Source of the DNA: Flavobacteriia bacterium
GTDB lineage: Bacteria > Bacteroidota > Bacteroidia > Flavobacteriales > Flavobacteriaceae
Direction of reading: 5' to 3'
Assembly: GCA_030626085.1 (NCBI GenBank)
Contig: DAOUPQ010000090.1
Span: 1 to 7,519, forward strand
Length of the DNA: 7,519 nt
The notes under the pieces were generated by a model that had not been told where the DNA came from, made no database searches, and was given only the letters and a program-made list of their open reading frames with translations. Made by a program: the position numbers and the translations under genes. This document shows, one piece after another, positions 1 through 4,554 of this stretch. Every line of letters begins with the position of its first letter. Positions within the stretch are counted from its first letter, which is position 1.

Positions 1-625
1 AATGAGTGAACAAAAAGATATTTTAGTTATTGATACTCGCTCAAAAGAATCTTATACTGAAGAAGGTACCGTTCCCGGAGCCTGGTATATTGGTTTGGAT
101 GGTAATTTTGCGCCTTATGTTGGTGCATTAATAAAAGATATTGATCAAAAAATTATTTTTATTGCCGAAGATGAAACACGTGTAAATGAAATTCCTATCC
201 GTTTTTCAAGAGTTGGTTACGACAATACTTTAGGCTATCTATTTGGTGGGTTAAAAAACTGGATAGATCACGGATATAAAGTTGATAAAATAGGCTCAAT
301 ATCAGGTCATGAATTTTGGGGGAGATTAAAAGCCGGAAATATTGAAAAACCTTTAGATGTTAGAAAAGAATCTGAATATGTTTCGCAACATGTTGTTGGT
401 GTTGAGAATTTCCCTCTTGACTTTATACATTCAAATTTTGCTGAGATCGATCCTGATAAAGAATATGTTATACACTGTGAAACAGGTTACCGTTCTTTAA
501 TTGCTGCTTCAATTTTTCAAGCAAATGGTGTTAAGAATGTAATCGATGTAAGGGGTGGTTATGATGATATAATTGAAACTGAAGCTCCCGTTTCTGAATA
601 TGTTTGTCCAACTACTTTACTGTAA
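1..625 (+). CDS. MBL-fold/rhodanese sulfurtransferase, C-terminal part (5' end outside the window)
   Basis: This is the tail of a protein with two rhodanese domains. The first full codon is at position 2. An ATG sits there, but it is probably an internal Met: the sequence starts in the middle of a rhodanese fold (ILVIDTR) and closely follows the C-terminal half of Bacteroidetes metallo-beta-lactamase plus tandem-rhodanese proteins of about 470 residues, including GLDGNFAPYVGALI and the ending VCPTTLL. Domain 1 (about residues 1-95) has AEDETR where the active-site loop should be, with no Cys, so it should be catalytically dead. Domain 2 (about 100-195) has the loop HCETGYRS with Cys159. Relatives include persulfide-dioxygenase-like enzymes that act on glutathione or low-molecular-weight persulfides. 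That role is inferred, because the MBL domain is not visible here. Rhodanese assignment is secure; full-length architecture is likely. Confidence 0.85.
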   Translation, partial: MSEQKDILVIDTRSKESYTEEGTVPGAWYIGLDGNFAPYVGALIKDIDQKIIFIAEDETRVNEIPIRFSRVGYDNTLGYLFGGLKNWIDHGYKVDKIGSISGHEFWGRLKAGNIEKPLDVRKESEYVSQHVVGVENFPLDFIHSNFAEIDPDKEYVIHCETGYRSLIAASIFQANGVKNVIDVRGGYDDIIETEAPVSEYVCPTTLL

Positions 626-642
626 TAAAAATAATTATTCTT

Positions 643-670
643 AAAAAAGGGTTTTTACACCCTTTTTTTT
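643..670 (+). terminator. Rho-independent terminator after the MBL/rhodanese gene
   Basis: The hairpin AAAAAAGGG / CCCTTTTTT has an 8-nt loop and ends in a run of eight T. It begins 18 nt after the stop codon of the first gene. The A-run on the other side would let it work in both directions, though nothing on the - strand needs it. Confidence 0.8.
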
Positions 671-677
671 ATTTTTG
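670..677 (+). promoter_or_regulatory. Candidate Bacteroidetes -7 promoter element for the rhodanese lipoprotein
   Basis: TATTTTTG matches the TAnnTTTG consensus of the Bacteroidetes primary sigma factor and lies 22 nt before the ATG at 700. It overlaps the T-tract of the preceding terminator, so the match may owe something to base composition. I see no clear TTTG at the -33 position. The terminator just upstream does imply that a new transcript must start here. Confidence 0.4.
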
Positions 678-699
678 CAATCTAAATAATTTCTATAAA

Positions 700-1128
700 A
701 TGAAATCTTTACAGATAAAAATTGCTTACTTACTCTTTTTAAGCTTAAGTTTTTTAAGTTGTGCTCAAAACTCAAACGCTAAAAATGATGTAGATACAAT
801 AGAACTTAAAAAAAATGTTGTTGCTTATATTTCACCTGCTGAATTAAATTCAAGAAATGAAAATATCCAATTGATCGATATTAGAACACCAAATGAATTT
901 TTTAATGGTTATATTGAAAATGCAAAAAACATTGATGTATATAATCCAAATTTTAAAAATGAAATTAGTAAATTGGATAAAACCAAAGAATTATATATCT
1001 ATTGTCGTAGTGGTAACCGAACAGGAAAAATATCAAAAAAATTAGAAGCAATGGGCTTTATAAAAGTTTATGATCTCAAAGGTGGTATCAATAATTGGAA
1101 AAAAAATAATCTAGAATTAATAAAATAA
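700..1128 (+). CDS. Rhodanese-domain lipoprotein (periplasmic sulfurtransferase)
   Basis: The protein has 142 residues. A short signal peptide ends in a lipobox (SFLSC, Cys21), so it should be lipid-anchored facing the periplasm. Residues about 43-140 form one rhodanese domain: LIDIRTPNEF at the start, the active loop YCRSGNRTG with catalytic Cys102, and the usual closing KGGINNW. The ATG at 700 is chosen because it starts directly at the signal peptide. An in-frame TTG at 604 would add 32 residues, overlap the previous gene and bury the signal. Single-domain periplasmic rhodaneses move sulfane sulfur between thiol acceptors; the real partner here is unknown. The next gene follows after 15 nt, so the two are probably co-transcribed. 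Confidence 0.88.
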   Translation: MKSLQIKIAYLLFLSLSFLSCAQNSNAKNDVDTIELKKNVVAYISPAELNSRNENIQLIDIRTPNEFFNGYIENAKNIDVYNPNFKNEISKLDKTKELYIYCRSGNRTGKISKKLEAMGFIKVYDLKGGINNWKKNNLELIK

Positions 1129-1143
1129 TTTAAATTTCACATT

Positions 1144-1710
1144 ATGTATAAATTTGTAGTAATATTCGTATCAATTGCTGTTTTGAGTAGTTGTTCAAAA
1201 TCATTATCAAAAAAAGAGGTTGAACAATATACTATTCAAGGTAAAGAAATTGCTCAGGCAACAGCTAAAAAATTAGGTAGTACTTTGGTTGAAAAGATGA
1301 AAGATGGGGGTGTAAAAGACGCTGTTCCTTTTTGTAATGCTGAAGCAATTAATCTTACTAAAGAAATGTCTGATAATTTTAATATTTCCATAAAAAGGAC
1401 ATCTCATAGATTGAGAAATGGTGATAATAAACCTAATGAAGAAGAAAATAATATCATCAATAATTATAACAAATTATTTTCTGAAGGTAAAAAACTAAAA
1501 CCAATCGCCCAACTTGATCAATTAGGAAAACCACACTTTTATGCACCAATTCTTTTACAAAAAAAATGTTTGGCTTGTCATGGTGAAATCGGTGTTGATG
1601 TAACTAAAAAATCCGATTCTATCATTAGATCTTATTACCCAAAAGATCTGGCAACAGGATTTAAAGAAGATGATATAAGAGGTATTTGGAGTATTAGTTT
1701 TAACGAATAA
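1144..1710 (+). CDS. DUF3365 (Tll0287-like) c-type haem lipoprotein
   Basis: The protein has 188 residues. It starts with a signal peptide and lipobox (VLSSC, Cys17), so it is predicted to be a periplasm-facing lipoprotein. The remainder matches the DUF3365 / Tll0287-like haem domain: a helical N-terminal part with AVPFCN (Cys64), the characteristic Arg-rich stretch RTSHRLRN followed by NKPNEEE (about 85-101), and a single haem c motif CLACH (Cys142, Cys145, His146). In Tll0287 from a cyanobacterium a cysteine is, as I recall, an axial haem ligand; Cys64 is the candidate here, but this is by analogy. Family members serve as redox or sensory haem domains. Placed between a periplasmic rhodanese and a sulfide:quinone oxidoreductase, it could take electrons from, or sense, sulfur species; that is inference. 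Confidence 0.85.
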   Translation: MYKFVVIFVSIAVLSSCSKSLSKKEVEQYTIQGKEIAQATAKKLGSTLVEKMKDGGVKDAVPFCNAEAINLTKEMSDNFNISIKRTSHRLRNGDNKPNEEENNIINNYNKLFSEGKKLKPIAQLDQLGKPHFYAPILLQKKCLACHGEIGVDVTKKSDSIIRSYYPKDLATGFKEDDIRGIWSISFNE

Positions 1711-1729
1711 AAAGATTATTTCTTCTAAC

Positions 1730-1771
1730 AAAACATCTTTAATGTAACTTAAGTAACGTTAGGGATGTTTT
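1730..1771 (+). terminator. Long near-perfect palindrome, probable terminator after the haem lipoprotein gene
   Basis: Outer arms AAAACATC (1730-1737) and GATGTTTT (1764-1771) enclose a symmetric 3+3 internal loop and an inner palindrome (1741-1760) centred on CTTAAG. A T/A-rich tail follows. The whole 42-bp element is symmetric about 1750/1751. The shape fits a terminator 19 nt after the stop codon. The inner part may double as a regulator site (see 1744-1757). Confidence 0.6.
1744..1757. promoter_or_regulatory. Candidate CRP/FNR-type operator upstream of the SQR-like gene
   Basis: GTAAC-TTAA-GTAAC is one base away from the perfect palindrome GTAAC-N4-GTTAC, with the 5-4-5 spacing typical of FNR-like sites. 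Its centre is about 41 bp before the start point predicted from the -7 element at 1781, the usual place for a class II activator. A very similar site is at 3520-3533. It lies inside the terminator-like palindrome, so the sequence may simply be the top of that hairpin. Confidence 0.35.
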
Positions 1772-1780
1772 ATTTTATAT

Positions 1781-1788
1781 TACATTTG
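1781..1788 (+). promoter_or_regulatory. Bacteroidetes -7 promoter element for the SQR-like gene
   Basis: TACATTTG is an exact match to TAnnTTTG. It lies between the terminator of the previous gene and the ATG at 1817, giving a leader of about 25 nt. The -33 element is weak (TTAG at 1759-1762, 18 bp spacing), which would suit activator dependence. Confidence 0.55.
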
Positions 1789-1816
1789 AGTTATTAATCA
1801 TATAATAATAAGATCA

Positions 1817-3274
1817 ATGGCAAAAGTAGTCGTATTAGGAGCTGGAGTTTCAGGTCATACCGCAATAACTTATTTAAAAAAATACCTGGGTAAAAATCAT
1901 GAAATCGTGATTATTTCACCTAACAGTAATTACCAATGGGTACCTTCAAATATCTGGGTTGGAGTTGGTTTAATGAAACCTGATCAGGTAAAATTTAAAT
2001 TAGCACCTGTATATAAAAAATTGGGTATAATTTATAAACAAGCTTTGGCACTTTCAATACATCCTGAAGGTAATAATAATTCAGAAAAAGGATTTGTAAC
2101 TATTAAATATGTTGATGGTGATAAAAAGAATCAAGAAGAGAAAATTGATTATGATTACCTTATTAATGCTACCGGACCAAAATTAAATTTTAAAGCTACT
2201 GAAGGATTAGGTCCTGATAAATTTACAAATTCAGTATGTACTTACGACCATGCTGCCCATTCCTGGAAAAATCTCCAAAAGGCTTTTAAAAAGATGGAAA
2301 ATGGAGAAAAGCAAACTTTTTTAATTGGTACCGGACATCCATTAGCAACTTGCCAGGGTGCAGCTTTTGAATATGTTTTAAATATCGCTTTTGAAATTGG
2401 GAAAAGAAAACTTTCTGAATTAGCAGATATTTGGTGGATCTCTAACGAATATGAGTTAGGTGATTTTGGAATGGGTGGAGCCTTTGTAAAAAGAAATGGT
2501 TATATCACACCAACCAGTATTTTTACAGAGTCAATTTTAAAAGAATACGGTATAAGATGGATTAAAAGAGCTGGAGTTCAAAAAGTAGAAAAAGGCAAAG
2601 CATATTATGAAGATTTGCATGGTGAATTTCATACTAAAGAGTTCGATTTTGCCATGTTAATTCCTGGTTTTACAGGTTCTGGAATGAAAGCTTTCGACAA
2701 GCAAGACAAAGATATTTCTTCTAAAATATTTGCTGCGAATACTATGATGAAAGTTGATGCTGATTATACACCAAAACCTTATGAAGAATGGAAAGCTTCC
2801 GATTGGCCATTAATCTATCAAAGTCCTGAATACGATAATATATATGCTGCGGGAATAGCATTTGCACCACCTCATACCATGTCAAAACCAATGGAAAGTC
2901 CAAACGGCACAAAAATATTTCCTACACCACCAAGAACCGGAATGCCATCAGGTGTAATTGGTAAAATAGTTGCTGAAAATATCGCTCATCAGATAAAAAC
3001 CGGAAAAAAAGACCATCCACACAAAGCATCAATGGCAAAAATGGGAGCTGCCTGTATCGTGTCAGCCGGGTATGGTTTGTTTAGGGGTCAGGCTGCTGTA
3101 ATGACCGTTAGACCAATTGTTCAGGATTGGGAAAAATACCCCAAATGGGGTCGTAGTATTCATGATACTGTAGGTGTAGTAGGATCGGCTGGTCATTGGA
3201 TGAAATTATTTATGCACTATATGTTTTTATATAAAGCTAAAGCTAAACCTTTTTGGTGGTTAATTCCTGAATAA
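1817..3274 (+). CDS. sqr: Sulfide:quinone oxidoreductase-like FAD flavoprotein
   Basis: The protein has 485 residues and belongs to the pyridine-nucleotide-disulfide oxidoreductase fold. It has an N-terminal FAD motif GAGVSG (8-13), ATGP (118-121), and three cysteines at the places expected of SQR redox or polysulfide-carrying cysteines: Cys141 (SVCTYDH), Cys179 (TCQGAAFEY) and Cys413 (GAACIVSAG). There is no signal peptide. The C-terminal segment (about 447-485) is rich in aromatic and basic residues (HWMKLFMHYMFLYKAK, then FWW), as expected for docking to the inner membrane and quinone. SQRs oxidise sulfide to polysulfide or low-molecular-weight persulfide and reduce quinone. It is longer than short bacterial SQRs, mainly through a segment at about 295-340. 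The usual Asp of the second FAD motif is absent (YAAGIAFAPP, 343-352). This points to one of the divergent SQR types, which I cannot number with confidence. Confidence 0.8.
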   Translation: MAKVVVLGAGVSGHTAITYLKKYLGKNHEIVIISPNSNYQWVPSNIWVGVGLMKPDQVKFKLAPVYKKLGIIYKQALALSIHPEGNNNSEKGFVTIKYVDGDKKNQEEKIDYDYLINATGPKLNFKATEGLGPDKFTNSVCTYDHAAHSWKNLQKAFKKMENGEKQTFLIGTGHPLATCQGAAFEYVLNIAFEIGKRKLSELADIWWISNEYELGDFGMGGAFVKRNGYITPTSIFTESILKEYGIRWIKRAGVQKVEKGKAYYEDLHGEFHTKEFDFAMLIPGFTGSGMKAFDKQDKDISSKIFAANTMMKVDADYTPKPYEEWKASDWPLIYQSPEYDNIYAAGIAFAPPHTMSKPMESPNGTKIFPTPPRTGMPSGVIGKIVAENIAHQIKTGKKDHPHKASMAKMGAACIVSAGYGLFRGQAAVMTVRPIVQDWEKYPKWGRSIHDTVGVVGSAGHWMKLFMHYMFLYKAKAKPFWWLIPE

Positions 3275-3320
3275 CCTATATATCTCTTTGCATTGAATTA
3301 AAATATTAAATATATTTAAA

Positions 3321-3485
3321 ATGAAAAAAAGTAAAAAAACAAGTATCCCATATAGCAACATGTATTACGCTACACAGCCCGGAAAAATGGTAAGATTTTT
3401 TAGAGTTTGTATCATAAATCAAATCTATCAATTTATTAGATTAAATTTAAAGATTATGAGAATTGTTGTAGGAGGACATTCATAA
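3321..3485 (+). CDS. Small basic amphipathic protein of 54 residues, unknown function
   Basis: An ATG preceded by an A/T-rich leader opens a 54-codon frame ending in TAA, 46 nt after the SQR-like gene and on the same strand. The N-terminus is lysine-rich (MKKSKKTS). It continues with YYATQPGKMVRFFR, a single Cys30 (VCIINQ), and a hydrophobic/basic stretch (IYQFIRLNLKIMRIVV) that would form an amphipathic or membrane-touching helix, ending GGHS. The composition looks like a real small protein rather than random AT-rich sequence, and it fills an otherwise empty gap of 292 bases. I do not recognise a named family. Its position suggests an accessory to the SQR-like enzyme, perhaps at the membrane; that is inference. 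Confidence 0.62.
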   Translation: MKKSKKTSIPYSNMYYATQPGKMVRFFRVCIINQIYQFIRLNLKIMRIVVGGHS

Positions 3486-3495
3486 TTTTAATCTT

Positions 3496-3529
3496 TTTGA
3501 CATTAAATATTATTTTTTTGTTACTTTTG
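3496..3529 (+). promoter_or_regulatory. Bacteroidetes promoter for the HMA-thioredoxin unit
   Basis: TTTG (3496-3499) and an exact -7 element TACTTTTG (3522-3529) are separated by 22 bp, within the 17-23 bp range of Bacteroidetes promoters. The predicted start point is about 3533, giving a leader of some 33 nt to the ATG at 3567. This is the most complete promoter in the window. Confidence 0.6.
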
Positions 3530-3533
3530 TTAC
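3520..3533. promoter_or_regulatory. Candidate CRP/FNR-type operator overlapping the HMA promoter
   Basis: GTTAC-TTTT-GTTAC has the same 5-4-5 layout as the site at 1744-1757 and is also one base from GTAAC-N4-GTTAC. It is flanked by a symmetric T/A pair (T3519, A3534). It covers the -7 element, so a protein bound here would be expected to block rather than activate this promoter. Confidence 0.35.
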
Positions 3534-3566
3534 ATAATACGACAAACTAATAACAAAAATGATCAT

Positions 3567-3845
3567 ATGAATACTACTATCGAAATTTTAAACTTAAAGT
3601 GTAACGGATGTGCAAACACTGTTAAAAAAGGATTATTGAATATTGAGGGCATTGATAAAGTTGATGTTGATCTTGAAAATTCAAAAGTAATTGTTCCTAC
3701 TATTGATGAACAGATCATAGAAAAAGTAAAAAGCAAACTGTCAAAAATGGGATATCCCGAACTTGGTGACGCTAACACAATGTTTCATAAAGCAAAATCT
3801 TTTGTGAGTTGTGCCTCAGGCAGAATGACCTTAGAAACTGAATAA
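3567..3845 (+). CDS. HMA-domain protein with CxxC and a C-terminal Cys tail
   Basis: The protein has 92 residues. Residues 1-66 form a heavy-metal-associated ferredoxin-like domain with the binding motif KCNGCA (Cys12, Cys15). The normal Met before the first Cys is replaced (NLKCNGC). A tail follows (about 67-92) with the segment HKAKSFVSCASGRM and a third cysteine, Cys82, which a plain copper chaperone lacks. HMA proteins carry Cu(I) or similar soft metals. Here, next to a thioredoxin and sulfur enzymes, a role in thiol/persulfide or metal-sulfide chemistry is possible but unproven. An ATG 8 nt upstream (3559) reads into a stop after two codons, so 3567 is the start. The thioredoxin gene begins 3 nt after the stop, which implies tight co-translation. 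Confidence 0.85.
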   Translation: MNTTIEILNLKCNGCANTVKKGLLNIEGIDKVDVDLENSKVIVPTIDEQIIEKVKSKLSKMGYPELGDANTMFHKAKSFVSCASGRMTLETE

Positions 3846-3847
3846 TT

Positions 3848-4144
3848 ATGGCAAGTTTTAATCAGATCATTAATCAAGAAACGCCGGTTTTAATTGATTT
3901 TAAAGCAGATTGGTGTGCTCCTTGCAAAATGATGACACCCATTCTAAAGCAAGTAAAACAACATTTTAAAGATCAGATTAAAATTATTAAAATTGATATT
4001 GATAAAAACCCGGCTGTCGCCCGGAAATTTGATATCCGTGGAGTGCCAACAACCATACTATTTAAAAATGGTAAAAATGTTTGGAAACAATCAGGAGTTA
4101 TTCAGGCCAATCAGATCATATCAATTATTAATGACCATCTATAA
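3848..4144 (+). CDS. trx: Thioredoxin
   Basis: The protein has 98 residues, a minimal cytoplasmic thioredoxin without a signal peptide. It shows FKADWCAPCK (active-site Cys23 and Cys26), the conserved IDIDKNPAVARKFDIRGVPT with cis-Pro67, and FKNG. The dipeptide between the cysteines is Ala-Pro instead of the common Gly-Pro, a tolerated variant also found in other thioredoxins that can shift redox potential. It reduces protein disulfides and, in the family generally, also persulfides. Being two bases downstream of the HMA gene, it probably keeps that protein's CxxC/Cys82 reduced or strips sulfur from a partner; that is inference from position. Confidence 0.92.
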   Translation: MASFNQIINQETPVLIDFKADWCAPCKMMTPILKQVKQHFKDQIKIIKIDIDKNPAVARKFDIRGVPTTILFKNGKNVWKQSGVIQANQIISIINDHL

Positions 4145-4176
4145 CTAAGAAATTAGAAAAAAACAAAAAAGTTTCA

Positions 4177-4211
4177 TTGGCACAAAAAGAAATTAAAATT
4201 CTATAATTTTA
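4177..4211 (+). promoter_or_regulatory. Candidate promoter for the DUF2892 gene
   Basis: TTGG (4177-4180) and TAATTTTA (4204-4211, seven of eight to TAnnTTTG) are 23 bp apart. It would give a leader of about 90 nt, long for this group. A weaker alternative -7 lies at 4255-4262 (TAAATTTA, inside a 10-bp palindrome GTAAATTTAC). I see no terminator between the thioredoxin gene and here, so read-through is also possible. Confidence 0.3.
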
Positions 4212-4214
4212 GCC

Positions 4215-4227
4215 AGTTGTGACAACT
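4215..4227. promoter_or_regulatory. Perfect 13-bp inverted repeat, candidate operator before DUF2892
   Basis: AGTTGT-G-ACAACT has 6-bp arms around a single G. It falls where the +1 of the promoter at 4177-4211 would be, a classic repressor position. The sequence differs from the GTWAC-type sites at 1744 and 3520, so it would bind another regulator. The loop is too short for a stable RNA hairpin, which favours a DNA site. Confidence 0.35.
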
Positions 4228-4302
4228 TTCATAGGATTTTATTATATTAGTGTGTAAATTTACTCAATAAAATAAAAATCAATCATCTTAAAATTAATCA
4301 TT

Positions 4303-4509
4303 ATGAAAAAAAATGTAGGAAATATTGACAAAATTGTCAGAATAGTTATTGCAATTGTAGCGTTTTACTTTGCTTATACTACTCTGGTCAGCCCATGGAA
4401 TTATGTGCTTTATGCAGTAGGTGGAATTATGGTTGTAACATCATTATTTGGCTGTTGCCCATTATTTAGTATTTTCGGAATTAATACCTGTAAGGTAAAA
4501 GAACAATAA
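4303..4509 (+). CDS. DUF2892 (YgaP-type transmembrane domain) membrane protein
   Basis: The protein has 68 residues. It starts KKNVGNIDKIVRI, the usual opening of DUF2892, followed by two membrane helices (about 10-28 and 34-58). The second contains GCCPLFSIFGINTC, with Cys51, Cys52 and Cys63, a conserved feature of the family. In E. coli YgaP this domain is fused to a rhodanese domain in the inner membrane; here it is a stand-alone protein downstream of several rhodanese genes, consistent with a sulfur-related membrane role. The exact function of the domain is not established. It ends just before a strong terminator. Confidence 0.85.
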   Translation: MKKNVGNIDKIVRIVIAIVAFYFAYTTLVSPWNYVLYAVGGIMVVTSLFGCCPLFSIFGINTCKVKEQ

Positions 4510-4518
4510 AATCTTTAT

Positions 4519-4551
4519 AAAACACTCTTCTAATCTTTAAAAGAGTGTTTT
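4519..4551. terminator. Bidirectional terminator between convergent genes
   Basis: An 11-bp perfect stem AAAACACTCTT (4519-4529) / AAGAGTGTTTT (4541-4551) has an 11-nt loop, with A and T runs at both ends. It sits between the stop of DUF2892 (+) and the stop of the TonB-dependent receptor (-), so it can serve both transcripts. Confidence 0.9.
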
Positions 4552-4554
4552 AAT

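Noticed and set aside
604..699. An in-frame TTG start that would add 32 residues to the rhodanese lipoprotein.
   Set aside because: It overlaps the end of the previous gene, crosses a terminator and would put a non-signal segment before an obvious lipoprotein signal peptide starting at 700.
3283..3290. TCTCTTTG as a possible -7 element for the small protein gene at 3321.
   Set aside because: It departs from TAnnTTTG at the second base, and the nearest TTTG upstream is 27 bp away, outside the usual range; co-transcription with the SQR-like gene is simpler.
3563..3778. Open frame on the - strand of 71 codons.
   Set aside because: It is antisense to the HMA gene, which has clear family motifs, and its translation shows no recognisable domain.
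4177..4195. TTGGCAC followed by an A-rich stretch, resembling half of a sigma-54 promoter.
   Set aside because: The GC element expected at the -12 position is missing (GAAATT instead of TTGC), so only half the signal is present.
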